Shown here one piece after another: positions 9,092 to 18,484 of a DNA stretch of 64,000 nt (the stretch's first letter is position 1; every line of letters begins with the position of its first letter). The DNA comes from Alkalicoccobacillus porphyridii. Its GTDB lineage: Bacteria > Bacillota > Bacilli > Bacillales > Bacillaceae_D. The notes under the pieces were generated by a model. It was not told the DNA's origin, made no database searches, and was given only the letters and a program-made list of their open reading frames with translations. The DNA lies in the NCBI RefSeq assembly GCF_007293315.1, contig NZ_VLXZ01000003.1:124001-188000 (forward strand), in the 5' to 3' direction. A program made the translations under genes and the position numbers.

Positions 9092-9352
9092 CACTGAAAA
9101 AGAAGCTTTATATGAAAGTGAATCTTCTTATAAACAAAAAACAGCCTTCATTTCCTAAAATAGAAACGTTCGTCTTTTGTTTGTTCAAAAAAGTAGCGGA
9201 AGGAGAAACCGAAGACTCCTGCGGAACAGAACGAGTCTGAAGACATCGAAGTGGTGGTTTTCCACTTCGAGGGCTGAGGCCGTTCCCGCGGAAAGCGTAG
9301 GTTTCTCCTGTAGCGGTGCATATGAGCTTAGTTCTGGATGACTTTTTCAGTG
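9092..9352 (-). repeat. Type-1 interspersed repeat, copy B (full length)
   Basis: It is bounded by CACTGAAAAAG at 9092 and CTTTTTCAGTG ending at 9352, and is 261 bp long. The core stem is CGAAGTGG / CCACTTCG and the outer stem GGAGAAACC / GGTTTCTCC. Both differ from copy C/E by paired changes. No gene lies in 8840-9476. Confidence 0.88.
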
Positions 9353-9476
9353 GCCTCCCGTAATCTCCTCAGTAGTCGGACCTATTCCGTACGCTGGGAA
9401 AGTGCATTAATCTGAACTGTATTCTTGCTTCTATTATTTTTTGCTAATTGATTGCTGTTAAACAACGTAGTATAAC

Positions 9477-10262
9477 TTAATCAAACAATAACGGGCGTGC
9501 AATTTTATTTATTGCTGCTCCGTCTACCATTAATGTTTGCCCGCTGACGTAAGTAGCTTCATCTGACACCATAAATAAGCAAGCATTGGCAATGTCATCG
9601 ACTGTGCCGATTCTTCCAAACGGCTGAAACTCTAGCGTCTGGTTGAATGCCTCTTCTGGGTCTTCAAGGCTTGCGAAGGTTTTTTGTAATAATGGTGTAT
9701 CCACCGTACTTGGACAAACCGCATTCACTCGAATATTATGCGGTCCCAGATCTAGTGACATCTGTCTGGTAAGCGCGGTTAAACCGCCTTTTGATGTAGC
9801 ATAGGCTGCCAAACGCGTAATTGTTTTTTCTGCGTGCCAGGACGCAATATTAACAATTGCGCCGCCTTCACGTTGCTTCATTTCTGGAATCGCATATTTT
9901 GAACAAAGAAAAGCACCTGTTAAATTAACGCCAAGTATTTGCTGCCACTCTTCGAAGGATGTTTCCTCGACAGATTTACGAACTGTCACAGCCGCGTTAT
10001 TGACTAGGATGTCTACTCCTCCAAATGTGGCGGCGGCTTCTTTAATTAGCTCAATAACCTGCGACTCTTGGCTAACATCGGTCTCTACAAAGTGCGCATC
10101 CCTGCCTGCTTCCATTAGCTCTTGGACAAGCTTATCCCCTTGTTCACTATTCACATCTGCAATGACTACCTTGGCGCCTTCCCTTGAAAAGGTTCGGGCA
10201 ATGCCTTCACCTATTCCTTGACTGCCTCCAGTGATAATCGCCACTTTATTCTTTAGTCTCAT
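9477..10262 (-). CDS. Short-chain dehydrogenase/reductase (SDR)
   Basis: This 261-residue SDR has TGGSQGIG at about residues 12-19, an 'ADVN' acidic residue after beta-2 (NAD preference), NNAA near 89, and an active-site serine in 'VNIASWHAEK'. YATSK supplies the catalytic Tyr and Lys near 158-162, and 'GQTLMVDGAA' is at the C-terminus. The histidine and tryptophan after the serine (SWHAE) are less usual and mark a subgroup different from the SDR at 7010. GGAGG lies 7 bases before the ATG. It follows a small coiled-coil gene on the same strand, but a terminator-like hairpin separates them. Substrate unknown. Confidence 0.88.
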   Translation of the reverse strand: MRLKNKVAIITGGSQGIGEGIARTFSREGAKVVIADVNSEQGDKLVQELMEAGRDAHFVETDVSQESQVIELIKEAAATFGGVDILVNNAAVTVRKSVEETSFEEWQQILGVNLTGAFLCSKYAIPEMKQREGGAIVNIASWHAEKTITRLAAYATSKGGLTALTRQMSLDLGPHNIRVNAVCPSTVDTPLLQKTFASLEDPEEAFNQTLEFQPFGRIGTVDDIANACLFMVSDEATYVSGQTLMVDGAAINKIARPLLFD

Positions 10263-10280
10263 ATGGACGCCTCCTATAGT

Positions 10281-10317
10281 AAAAAAGGAACCCTATGCTG
10301 AAACAGGGCTCCTTTTA
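10281..10317 (-). terminator. Terminator after the 116-aa coiled-coil gene
   Basis: On the minus strand AAGGAgCCCTg pairs with cAGGGtTCCTT, followed by a T run. It lies between the two minus-strand genes and separates them. Confidence 0.75.
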
Positions 10318-10329
10318 TTAATTTAAGCA

Positions 10330-10680
10330 TTAATTTAAGCTACTTAAATCAAGCTTGTAACCGTTCTCGTCATTACTTTCTTTTTCAGGTGCATTAAAGA
10401 GTGTATCTTTATTAATCTTGTGTTTTTCGGCTGCACGGTCTGCATAAGCATCTGCTATTTCAGTGTCTTCGTTTAACACAAATTCAAGTGCATTAATTTG
10501 AGTACGAAGTCTTTGCACGGTACGATCCAGATAGATGTATACCTGTTGATCATATTGAGATAACTCTCTGAATGCCTTCTCATCAACCTGCATTTCTTTT
10601 ACCTTTTTAATGCAATTTACAAGCTCTCCACGAAGCTCGTTGCGTTTTTCCTTCACTACTGCAAGATCTCTCATTTCCAT
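10330..10680 (-). CDS. Hypothetical coiled-coil protein (116 aa)
   Basis: This soluble acidic protein without signal peptide or membrane helix has heptad-like charged helices over about residues 1-85 ('KEKRNELRGELVNCIKKVKE', 'LDRTVQRLRTQINALEFVL'), then a short polar tail ending KLDLSSLN. I do not recognise the family. It is preceded by a GGGTGGC site and followed by its own terminator, so it is probably expressed alone. Divergent from the NSS symporter gene, with about 200 bp between them. Confidence 0.65.
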   Translation of the reverse strand: MEMRDLAVVKEKRNELRGELVNCIKKVKEMQVDEKAFRELSQYDQQVYIYLDRTVQRLRTQINALEFVLNEDTEIADAYADRAAEKHKINKDTLFNAPEKESNDENGYKLDLSSLN

Positions 10681-10877
10681 GCCACCCTTTCTAAAGATGC
10701 GGTTTCTTTTATCGTACCCAAGTGTCCAACTACTTCTAGTATAGCTTGATCAGTCTCCCTTTTAAAGGGAAATTTTTCATTCAACGAGCATCTAGGTTAT
10801 TTTTTCTTCTACTTGTTTATCCTGCTTTGCTCTGCTACCATGGAGTAATGTTTTGCAGGAAATGAGGACGTTACATC

Positions 10878-12233
10878 ATGACAAACACACATGTACAATG
10901 GTCATCAAAGCTTGGATTTATATACGCTACAGCAGGTAGTGCAATTGGACTTGGTGCCATTTGGAAGTTTCCTTATATTGCCGGCCAGAGTGGCGGCGGT
11001 GCTTTTTTTCTAGTCTTTTTATTATTAACACTCTTTCTAGGGGTGCCACTTCTTATAGGTGAATATGTGTTAGGCAGACATACTGGTAAGGATGCCATTC
11101 TTACCTATCAAACATTGGCTCCACGTTCTTCATTCCAGTTAACAGGCTGGCTCGGAGTGATTTGTTGTTTTCTAATTCTTTCATTTTATAGTGTGATTGG
11201 TGGATGGTCCTTGCTCTACTTGGGATCTTCTCTTACTGGTCAGCTTTCCGGATTATCATTAGAGGAATCTCAGGATTATTTTGGTCATTTAATTGCCAGT
11301 CCACAGCTAGCACTTGGTGCTCAATTACTATTTATCCTCTTAACCGCCTTTGTAGTTGCAAGAGGGGTGCAAAAAGGAATTGAACGAGCAAGTAAATGGA
11401 TGATTCCATCTCTACTCATCTTACTCGTAGTTCTAGCCATATACTCACTGAATTTAGACGGTGCTTCAACGGGATTGCGCTACTTACTAGCTCCTAATTT
11501 TGCCGCCGTTGATGGTGAGACAATTTTGTTTGCTTTAGGACAATCCTTTTTTGCATTATCTGTAGGAGTTTCCGTGATGGTAACCTTCAGTTCATATGCC
11601 TCAAAGGAGCAAAATCTACCAGCATCGGCCATGACGCTCGCCTTAATGAACATTTTTGTGGCTTTACTTGCTGGACTCGTTATTTTTCCAGGTGTTTTTA
11701 CATTTGGCTTTCAGCCTGACGAAGGCCCAACACTGATCTTTGCCGTCCTTCCAGCAATCTTTGAACAAATGGCCTTTGGACAGCTGCTGCTTATTGCTTT
11801 TTTTCTATTATTTTTGTTTGCGGCGCTCAGCACGGCATTTTCGTTACTTGAAATTATTGTTGCTGCTTTTGTACGAGGTAATCAAGATAAACGTAAGAAG
11901 GCAAGCTGGTTCTTCGCTATTCTTATCTTTATCGCAGGAATTCCCTCTGCACTCTCATATGGCTTGCTTGCTGACCTAGAGATTTATGGACGATCCTTCT
12001 TTGACACCGTTGATTATCTGGCAAGTAACATTTTAATGCCTCTAGGTGCGTTATTAATCTGTTTATTTATCCCAAGAAAAATCAGCAAAGAGACACTCTG
12101 GCTTGAATTTCGCTCTGGATCAAATACAGGAAAACGACTATTTGCGTTGTGGTATGCCTTAATTAAATACGTTGTGCCACTTGCAATTTGTATTGTATTT
12201 ATTGATCAATTATTCGGGCTCTTCGGAAAGTAG
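10878..12233 (+). CDS. Sodium-dependent transporter, NSS/SNF family
   Basis: This LeuT-type secondary transporter has 451 residues and about 11-12 helices. TM1 carries the family signature 'GFIYATAGSAIGLGAIWKFPYIAGQSGGG', with the unwound Gly-containing segment and the Na+-site residues. The 'FFALSVGVSVMVTFSSYASK' segment corresponds to the conserved TM6 region. It probably imports an amino acid or other small amine with Na+, like Bacillus YhdH/YocR. The ATG is at 10878. It is monocistronic and ends in a strong terminator shared with a convergent gene. Confidence 0.9.
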   Translation: MTNTHVQWSSKLGFIYATAGSAIGLGAIWKFPYIAGQSGGGAFFLVFLLLTLFLGVPLLIGEYVLGRHTGKDAILTYQTLAPRSSFQLTGWLGVICCFLILSFYSVIGGWSLLYLGSSLTGQLSGLSLEESQDYFGHLIASPQLALGAQLLFILLTAFVVARGVQKGIERASKWMIPSLLILLVVLAIYSLNLDGASTGLRYLLAPNFAAVDGETILFALGQSFFALSVGVSVMVTFSSYASKEQNLPASAMTLALMNIFVALLAGLVIFPGVFTFGFQPDEGPTLIFAVLPAIFEQMAFGQLLLIAFFLLFLFAALSTAFSLLEIIVAAFVRGNQDKRKKASWFFAILIFIAGIPSALSYGLLADLEIYGRSFFDTVDYLASNILMPLGALLICLFIPRKISKETLWLEFRSGSNTGKRLFALWYALIKYVVPLAICIVFIDQLFGLFGK

Positions 12234-12246
12234 ATCAATTACACCT

Positions 12247-12291
12247 AAAAAGAAACGGACACAGGTAATGTTGGCTGGTCCGTTTCTTTTT
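12247..12291 (+). terminator. Terminator of the NSS symporter gene
   Basis: AAAAAGAAACGGAC and GTCCGTTTCTTTTT form a long perfect stem. Its symmetry could also stop the convergent minus-strand gene at 12308. Confidence 0.92.
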
Positions 12292-12307
12292 GTGCTCTTG
12301 GTTTTTG

Positions 12308-12652
12308 CTACTGATCATCTAACCTTTCTTTCACTTCAGAGGGTACATCCGACTCATCAACCTCTTCATAAGTGATCGCTCTATCCCCATTCATTTTCAC
12401 TGTTAGATAGGCTCCTTGACGAAGTTGCTTAAGCCCCATAAATTCAATGATTTCACCTTCGCCATCCTCTGTAATACCAAGCGTTACATAATTATGGGTA
12501 GAGCGTTCATTTTCGTCCGAAACATCGGCAGTAGCTTCGCCCCCGTCCACAATCTTCACATAGTAATCTTCTTGTTGGATCATATTAAAAATCATATATC
12601 CTGCAATCGCCATGACAATGATAAACACTAATGTTAATCCTGCTTTTTTCAT
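12308..12652 (-). CDS. YxeA family small secreted protein (DUF1093)
   Basis: The protein has 114 residues with a signal peptide or anchor at about 5-24, then 'YYVKIVDGGEA', a 'YVTLGITEDGEGEIIEFMG' strand pair and 'GAYLTVKMNGDRAITYEEV'. This order matches YxeA-type proteins, small beta-rich extracytoplasmic proteins of unknown biochemical role. The C-terminal 'EVDESDVP..VKERL' is typical of the family. It is a single gene convergent with the symporter gene. Confidence 0.8.
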   Translation of the reverse strand: MKKAGLTLVFIIVMAIAGYMIFNMIQQEDYYVKIVDGGEATADVSDENERSTHNYVTLGITEDGEGEIIEFMGLKQLRQGAYLTVKMNGDRAITYEEVDESDVPSEVKERLDDQ

Positions 12653-12744
12653 CTACATCATCTCCCTTGTCTATAAGTCTAAAGGAGTATAGAAACAGGA
12701 ACTATTGAATTCACTTACAGTAACCTTACATTTTTGTTAGGTTT

Positions 12745-13674
12745 CTAAAATAACGCTTGGCTGAGATAGATAAAGAAGGTGACTGTGATACAGCTGGCAA
12801 TCGTAGAAATTAACACAGCCTGAGCTGCATATTCCGGATGATTATCATATTCCAACGCAAACAGTGCGCTATTTCTCGACATTGGAAAAGAGCTTGCAAT
12901 CAACAACCCTTGTGCTACCGTACCATCAAGACCCATTAGCCAGATAATCACTAAACCGATAAGTGGGGCCGCAATCAGTCGCCCAAAAATGGATACAAAA
13001 AAAATGAACGAGAATTGCTTTAAGCTAGGGTATGCAATTTGTGCTCCCAACACGAGTAGCGCTAAGGCAATAAACCCATTCGAAACTTGCTGCATAGGCG
13101 TTTGAATAAATGCTGGCAGCTCCCAAGGCATCTGATAAAAAATCAAACCCAGTACCAAAGCATAGATAATCGGTGTTTTAATAAGCTCTGCCAGATTACT
13201 CCAGAGACCCGTAGATCTAGTTGATGCTGAAACCATGACTCCATATGTATAGGTGATTAAATTTTGGAACATCAACACGATCACCTGGATAGAGATCCCA
13301 AGTGGGTTCCCAGCAAACACTAGTTGGCTGACTGGCAGCCCAAAATTACCCGAGTTCATTAATACAATGCTATTTTGAAAAGTGGGTGCAAGCTTTCGAT
13401 CAATATTTAAAAGCTTCACAAGACCCCAACTCAATAAAGCCAGGATAACAAATTGAATGATTAAGAAGCCACCAATCTCCAGTAACAATCCTCCATCAAG
13501 CTGACTGTTCGATATATTCACAAATACCACAACAGGCAGAAAAAAGTAGGTTAATAGCTTCGATAAGGTAGCTAGATGAAAAGAGAACTTCCGATGCAGC
13601 AATGCTCCCGCTATTAACAACACAAAGATTGGCAGCATAACTTGAATCGTAATCTCAATTAAAAATGTCCACAT
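12745..13674 (-). CDS. AEC family transporter (auxin efflux carrier-like permease)
   Basis: This membrane protein of 309 residues has about ten helices in two five-helix halves. 'LLTYFFLPVVVFVNISN' in the first half and 'NSGNFGLPVSQLVFAG' near 105-120 are the conserved broken-helix regions of the AEC family, which transports small carboxylates or amino acid derivatives. It is the last gene of the dgoD operon, 24 bases after the hydrolase gene, so it may move a sugar acid, branched acid or related metabolite. A second, different AEC gene lies at 32326. Confidence 0.85.
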   Translation of the reverse strand: MWTFLIEITIQVMLPIFVLLIAGALLHRKFSFHLATLSKLLTYFFLPVVVFVNISNSQLDGGLLLEIGGFLIIQFVILALLSWGLVKLLNIDRKLAPTFQNSIVLMNSGNFGLPVSQLVFAGNPLGISIQVIVLMFQNLITYTYGVMVSASTRSTGLWSNLAELIKTPIIYALVLGLIFYQMPWELPAFIQTPMQQVSNGFIALALLVLGAQIAYPSLKQFSFIFFVSIFGRLIAAPLIGLVIIWLMGLDGTVAQGLLIASSFPMSRNSALFALEYDNHPEYAAQAVLISTIASCITVTFFIYLSQALF

Positions 13675-13698
13675 ATCCTGCTGATCCCTCTTTTTTAT

Positions 13699-14742
13699 CT
13701 AATCTTTTAAGAATGAGCTAACATATTCAGCAGGTACCTCATTCAATGATTGAAAAATAAACGCTGGTTTTGAACCGCGATCCACTAATAAACAACGTAC
13801 CCCTTCATAAAAATCCTCACACTCCATAAACTTTGCTGCTACCTGCTTATCACGTTCCAGAGCTTCTGAGAAAGAAGAAAGCTTCTTGCTTTGCTTCAGG
13901 TGAGCAAAGGTCACCAGTAACGAGACGGGTGAACGCTCAGAAAATAAGTTAATTAATCCCTTGGCCCATTCAGTTGAGTTACTTTGAAGTGACTCAACGA
14001 TCTCAGGAAAGGACTGGTGCAGAAAGTGCTTTTTTATTTCAGGAGCAAGCGACTCTAGCTCACTTTTAATCGGAGTCTCACTGGCATCCTGAATGTGTTT
14101 TTTTAGTAGACGATCTACATTCGATTCCATTAACCAATTTGCTCGTAGTAAAGCGTCTCTCAGCTTAGATAAAGAATCGCTTGTCATGTAATAATCCGCA
14201 GCATTTATATACAGGACATCCTCTGCCCTAATGACCTTGCCCGTTAACCCAAGGTACAATCCTGTATTATCAGGTGCTTGATTTAGAAAATATCCTGCCC
14301 CAATATCCGGGAAAAAGCTGATCGCCGTTTCCGGCATCGCCCATTTGGTATTCTCAGTAACAATGCGATAGTTGGCCCCGTAAGAGAGACCCACTCCGCC
14401 GCCCATGACAATGCCATCCATCAGGGCAACAATAGGCTTGGGATAAGTGGATAGATAGCTATCCATATCATACTCTCTGTTAAGAAACGCTGTTGATTTT
14501 TTCCTACCTTCAAGTGAGGATCCGTTTTGGTAGAGCTCCTTAATATCGCCCCCTGCACAAAACGCCTTTGCTCCAGAACCTTCTACTAAGATAATACGTA
14601 CAGCTTGATCTGTTTCCCATCTTCGCAGTGTGTCATCTATTCCTTGAATCATCTCTGAGGAAAGGGAGTTAAGTGCCTTTTCTCTTGTTAGCGTAATGAT
14701 TCCCACTCCAGTATCCGTTACTTCTACATTTATATCTTTCAT
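13699..14742 (-). CDS. 3-hydroxyisobutyryl-CoA hydrolase-like crotonase family protein
   Basis: This crotonase-fold enzyme has 347 residues, longer than a normal enoyl-CoA hydratase and matching HIBCH. 'FCAGGDIKELY' near 61-71 builds the oxyanion hole, and 'DGIVMGGGVGLSYGANYRIV' is the second CoA loop. 'MPETAISFFPDIGAGYFL' supplies the Glu and Asp pair used by 3-hydroxyisobutyryl-CoA hydrolase in valine breakdown. The C-terminal helical region is also family-like. It lies 26 bases after dgoD and 24 before the AEC gene, in one operon. A valine-pathway enzyme beside a sugar-acid dehydratase is unexpected; its true acyl-CoA substrate may differ. Confidence 0.85.
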   Translation of the reverse strand: MKDINVEVTDTGVGIITLTREKALNSLSSEMIQGIDDTLRRWETDQAVRIILVEGSGAKAFCAGGDIKELYQNGSSLEGRKKSTAFLNREYDMDSYLSTYPKPIVALMDGIVMGGGVGLSYGANYRIVTENTKWAMPETAISFFPDIGAGYFLNQAPDNTGLYLGLTGKVIRAEDVLYINAADYYMTSDSLSKLRDALLRANWLMESNVDRLLKKHIQDASETPIKSELESLAPEIKKHFLHQSFPEIVESLQSNSTEWAKGLINLFSERSPVSLLVTFAHLKQSKKLSSFSEALERDKQVAAKFMECEDFYEGVRCLLVDRGSKPAFIFQSLNEVPAEYVSSFLKD

Positions 14743-14768
14743 GTGTTTCCTCTCTTCCTACCTTCAGT

Positions 14769-15917
14769 CTACCATTCTGCGATACTTCCATCTTGATGTC
14801 TCCATACAGGGTTCCGCCAATTGTGTCCCTTTTCTGCCTGTTTACGCACATAGTCCTCATTAATTTCAATGCCTAACCCTGGTCCATCCGGTATTTCAAC
14901 ATACCCGTTATGATAGAAGAAAACAGTCGGATCCTGTATATAGTCGAGCAGATCATTTGTTTCATTATAATGAATGCCCAGGCTTTGCTCCTGAATAAAA
15001 GCATTATGACAGGTAGCGTCTACTTGAAGACACGCTGCAAGCGCAATTGGGCCTAGTGGACAATGAGGTGCGGCGGCTACATCAAAGGCTTCAGCCATCG
15101 ATAGAATCTTTTTACACTCTGTAATCCCACCTGCATGAGAAAGGTCCGGCTGAATAATATCCACATAACCTTCTTTTAGAAGATTTTTAAATTCCCACTT
15201 GCTATACATGCGTTCTCCGGTGGCGATTGGAGTTGTCACATGATGCGCAAGTTCACGCAACCCTTCATTATTTTCTGGGAGTAATGGTTCCTCAATAAAC
15301 ATCGGTCGAAATGGCTCCAGCTCTTTTGCTAGCACCTTTGCTAAGGGTCGGTGGACTCTTCCATGAAAATCAACACCAACTCCAATGTGGTCCCCAACCG
15401 CTTCACGTACCGCAGCCATTCTCTCAACGGCTTCGTCAATTTTACTAAAGGAATCAATATATTGCAGTTCCTCGGTAGCATTCATTTTGACAGCTTGAAA
15501 GCCCTTCTCTACAACTGCTTGAGCTGAAGTGCCGATGTCACGTGGACGGTCACCACCAATCCAAGAGTAAACCTTCATCGAATGTCTTGCTTTCCCCCCA
15601 AGCAGTTCATGAATTGGTGCGTTATAAAATCTCCCTTTAATATCCCACAACGCCTGGTCAATGCCAGCAATAGCACTCATCAGGATCGCCCCTCCTCGGT
15701 AAAAACCAGAGCGGTACATTTTATTCCAATGGTCTTCAATATGCAGCGGGTTTTCTCCAATTAACCCTTCCATCAGCTCATCTACCGCGCCGCGAACCGT
15801 TGCGGCCTTGCCCTCCACAACAGGCTCACCCCAACCTGATATGCCTTCGCTTGTTTCAATCTTTATAAATAACCAACGAGGTGGTACTAAAAACGTTTCA
15901 TAGGCTGTGATCTTCAT
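14769..15917 (-). CDS. dgoD: D-galactonate dehydratase (enolase superfamily)
   Basis: This 382-residue protein, the same length as E. coli DgoD, resembles it along its whole length from memory ('GWGEPVVEGKAATV', 'SAIAGIDQALWDIKG', 'SWIGGDRP', 'GVGVDFHGRVH'). 'FIEEPLLPEN', 'GERMYSK', 'QPDLSHAGGITEC', 'APHCPLGPIALAACL' and the ending 'NPVWRHQDGSIAEW' also match. Metal ligands are the Asp of VDFHGR, the Glu of IEEP and the Glu of GERM; catalytic His lie in DFHGR and APHCP. It would dehydrate D-galactonate to 2-keto-3-deoxygalactonate; a related aldonate is possible. ATG 15917 has GGAGG 9 bases upstream; the GTG at 15926 is too close. No KDG kinase or aldolase genes are in view. A cre-like site lies about 70 bases upstream. 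Confidence 0.92.
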   Translation of the reverse strand: MKITAYETFLVPPRWLFIKIETSEGISGWGEPVVEGKAATVRGAVDELMEGLIGENPLHIEDHWNKMYRSGFYRGGAILMSAIAGIDQALWDIKGRFYNAPIHELLGGKARHSMKVYSWIGGDRPRDIGTSAQAVVEKGFQAVKMNATEELQYIDSFSKIDEAVERMAAVREAVGDHIGVGVDFHGRVHRPLAKVLAKELEPFRPMFIEEPLLPENNEGLRELAHHVTTPIATGERMYSKWEFKNLLKEGYVDIIQPDLSHAGGITECKKILSMAEAFDVAAAPHCPLGPIALAACLQVDATCHNAFIQEQSLGIHYNETNDLLDYIQDPTVFFYHNGYVEIPDGPGLGIEINEDYVRKQAEKGHNWRNPVWRHQDGSIAEW

Positions 15918-15984
15918 TCTGTTCACCCTCCAGATACAAGATATTTACGTCCTTCTTTGAACATATCAGAAGAACAAGAAGAAC

Positions 15985-15998
15985 TGCAAGCGCTTGCT
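15985..15998. promoter_or_regulatory. Candidate CcpA (cre) site upstream of dgoD
   Basis: TGCAAGCGCTTGCT fits the loose cre pattern TGNAANCGNWNNCW. It lies 68-81 bases before the dgoD start, so catabolite repression of the dgoD operon is likely. Confidence 0.55.
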
Positions 15999-16117
15999 CA
16001 TTGAAGTGTTATGCTGAATGCTTTTTGACTGGGCGCAAATTTTTGTGTAAATGTTTATGAATAGAATGCGAGTGCGGCGAGTATTCCAGTGCACTTCGCT
16101 CGCATAAGTACGTGGAG

Positions 16118-16220
16118 TAGTTGGAATCCTTTCTTCGGTTCCGCTCCGAAGATAAGGAGATTTACCGAGGTCAGGTACCTGTGCTACGAGCATATCCTTT
16201 TATCTCAATGAACCTTTTTA
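16118..16220 (+). repeat. Degenerate type-2 repeat
   Basis: It keeps 'TTCTTCGGTTCCGCTCC' at the left end and 'TATCTCAATGAACCTTTT' at the right end of the type-2 element, with a divergent middle. It lies directly before type-1 copy C, as at 28 kb. Confidence 0.45.
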
Positions 16221-16227
16221 GCTAGGC

Positions 16228-16487
16228 AACTGAAAAAGAAGGTTTTATATGATGGTGAATCTTCTTTTAACAAAAAAACAGGACTCATTTCCTTAAATAG
16301 TGTTGGTCATTTGTTTGATCGGGAACATGAGCGGAAGGAGAAAACGGAGACTCCTACGGAACAGAACGCGTCTGAAGACATTGAAGTGGCGCACTTCCAC
16401 TTCAAGGGCTGAGGCCGTTCCCGTGGAAAGCGAAGTTTTCTCCTGTAGCGGTGCACACGAGCCCATTTTCAGATGGCTTTTTAGTTA
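16228..16487 (-). repeat. Type-1 interspersed repeat, copy C
   Basis: This 260-bp copy has the core stem TTGAAGTGG... / CCACTTCAA and the outer stem GGAGAAAAC / GTTTTCTCC. Its outer ends are mutated (AACTGAAAAAG and CTTTTTAGTTA). It fills the gap between the TRAP operon terminator and dgoD. Confidence 0.85.
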
Positions 16488-16567
16488 ATTTCTCATATTT
16501 TATTCCCTAATTTTCGTTAGGCAATGGAATAACTATTTACACAATAATAACTTGAATAAAAATAAAA

Positions 16568-16610
16568 GAGCTGAGTCACTAAGTAGGTTTCCTACTTAAT
16601 GGCTCAACTC
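16568..16610 (-). terminator. Terminator of the TRAP transporter operon
   Basis: On the minus strand GAGttGAGcCAttAAGTAGG pairs with CCTACTTagTGaCTCagCTC, then TTTTATTTT. It lies 5 bases after the dctM-type stop codon. Confidence 0.88.
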
Positions 16611-16614
16611 TCGA

Positions 16615-17919
16615 TTAATCACCAAGTAACAGTTCTGGTAAAAACGTTGCAAATTGCGGAATAAAAATAACAATCATGATGGCGATCAAATATATAAACA
16701 CAAAAATTAATATATACTTCAGCATCTTCATCATATTCGTTCCAGCAATTTTTGATGCTAACAAACTGGAAAGACCGTACGGCGGCGTGACTGTTCCAAG
16801 TCTAATCGCCATAACGGTGACAATTCCCGCTAACACCGGATCAATGCCAAGTGCCGTTTTAATTGGCAACAAAATAGGAACAAAAATCAACATCGCAGAG
16901 TTTGGTTCCATAACCGTTCCTACAATAAGGTAAAGAAGGGTAATCATAAGTAGGAATGTAACAGGTGAGAAGTTATTCTCTACAAACACATTAACAATCG
17001 GGTCTAACGCTTGATAATAGGTTAATACCCAAGATAGTAAGGAAGCTGCGGCTATTAATATGTAAATGGTAGCGGAATCAATGGTCGCTCTTTTTGTAAC
17101 TTCATAATATTTCTTTGCGCTCCGTTCTTTCTTAATAAAGAAGGCTACAAACAGAACGTACATCACGGCCATTGCCGCTGCTTCTGTCGCTGTAAAGATC
17201 CCTGCTAGAATTCCTCCAATTACAGCTACAAACAGAGAGATAGGAAAAATACTTTTACGGAGTGCAACTGCTTTAGAAAGCTTTTCATCCTCCTTTAAAC
17301 CAAGGAGCTCGTTATCAATTTCTCCAATATCATGTTTTCGTGCATAGATATAAGCATAAACCATTTGAGTTAACCCAATTAATATTCCAGGAATGATACC
17401 AGCTACAAAAAGTGCTGCAACTGACGTTTGTGCTAGGGCTCCATAAACAATGAGCAGAATACTTGGCGGGATAATCGAGCCAATGGTTGAGGAGGCTGCG
17501 GTCACCGTTGCTGCAAACTCTCGACTATACCCGGCTTTAATCATGGCTGGAATTAGTAATCGTCCCATGGAGGCAACATCCGCAACCGAAGAACCTGAAA
17601 TTGCCCCAAAAAAGATACTCGTTACAATGTTCATGTGAGCTAGACTGCCTTTAAATTTCCCAACTAGTGCCTTTGAAATATAGATGAGATCATCTGTTAC
17701 TCCCGTCAAATTCATGAGAGCCCCAGTGAGAATAAATAAAGGAATAGCGAGTAATGTAAAGCTCGAAAATGATTCAATCATGATGGAACTGGCCTGAGTT
17801 AAACTGACTAACGGCTCAAAAAGAAGGGGTAATGATGAAGCAATAATTAAGCTAAATACAACGGGCACCCCTAGGAACAAACAGATGAGGAAAACGACCA
17901 TAATTGTTAATAATATCAT
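16615..17919 (-). CDS. TRAP transporter large permease subunit (DctM type)
   Basis: This is the 12-helix transport subunit of a tripartite ATP-independent periplasmic transporter, 434 residues. Typical features are 'FLGVPVVFSLIIASSLPLL' at the N-terminus, 'GALMNLTGVTDDLI', 'GAISGSSVADVASMGRLLIPAM', 'ASSTIGSIIPPSILLIVYG' and 'RLGTVTPPYGLSSLLASK'. It uses a sodium gradient to import an acid delivered by the binding protein. Its start overlaps the small-subunit stop by 4 bases (ATGA), so translation is coupled. It is last in the operon and followed by a strong terminator. Confidence 0.93.
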   Translation of the reverse strand: MILLTIMVVFLICLFLGVPVVFSLIIASSLPLLFEPLVSLTQASSIMIESFSSFTLLAIPLFILTGALMNLTGVTDDLIYISKALVGKFKGSLAHMNIVTSIFFGAISGSSVADVASMGRLLIPAMIKAGYSREFAATVTAASSTIGSIIPPSILLIVYGALAQTSVAALFVAGIIPGILIGLTQMVYAYIYARKHDIGEIDNELLGLKEDEKLSKAVALRKSIFPISLFVAVIGGILAGIFTATEAAAMAVMYVLFVAFFIKKERSAKKYYEVTKRATIDSATIYILIAAASLLSWVLTYYQALDPIVNVFVENNFSPVTFLLMITLLYLIVGTVMEPNSAMLIFVPILLPIKTALGIDPVLAGIVTVMAIRLGTVTPPYGLSSLLASKIAGTNMMKMLKYILIFVFIYLIAIMIVIFIPQFATFLPELLLGD

Positions 17920-18425
17920 TCGTCGTCTAGCCCCCTCTCAACTTTACTAAATACTTTTTTGGCATTAAGAAGATGGAAATAAAGCATAAAGATCGCTCCA
18001 AACAAAAGAGCTGCATAGTAGTACGTTAGTGATGGTCTAAACGATAAAAAACTAATTGGAACAAGCTCTCTTCTGTCTAACCCCGCTTGGAAAGCAGCAA
18101 TGCCAATAAATAGCAAGATAACGACAGCAAATAAAGTGAGTGCCCACACAACGATGTCTTTTATCCTTGCTGATGCCTTACTCATATACTCACTAAATAT
18201 ATCTACTTCCAGATGCTGTTTATCCTTAATCGCTAGAGCTGACCCAATAAAGACAAGCCAGGTCACACATAGCTTTCTCACGACTTCAATTTCAGGAATT
18301 GAAATGGAGAATACATATCTCGCAATGACCCCTGAGAAAAGAGCAAGAGCCAACGCAATAATGGAAAGAACACCGATCACTTCAGCGATATTTACAAAAT
18401 GCTTATTAAATCGTTTGATTAGCAT
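17916..18425 (-). CDS. TRAP transporter small permease subunit (DctQ type)
   Basis: This four-helix membrane protein of 169 residues has 'FSGVIARYVFSISIPEIEVVRKLCVTWLVFIGSALA' at about residues 28-63 and 'HLEVDIF' just after, both diagnostic of DctQ subunits, which scaffold the large permease. It lies between the binding-protein and large-permease genes and overlaps the latter by 4 bases. It is separated from dctP by about 60 bases, without a terminator. Confidence 0.9.
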   Translation of the reverse strand: MLIKRFNKHFVNIAEVIGVLSIIALALALFSGVIARYVFSISIPEIEVVRKLCVTWLVFIGSALAIKDKQHLEVDIFSEYMSKASARIKDIVVWALTLFAVVILLFIGIAAFQAGLDRRELVPISFLSFRPSLTYYYAALLFGAIFMLYFHLLNAKKVFSKVERGLDDE

Positions 18426-18484
18426 GATATCCCTTCATCCATTCATAGATTTGGTTAGTTCCATTCGTTTAAAAGGCTGATATA

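Noticed and set aside
12718-12744. Terminator after the AEC gene of the dgoD operon
   Set aside because: AACCTTAC / GTTAGGTT pairs imperfectly and lacks a T run, so it is not called.
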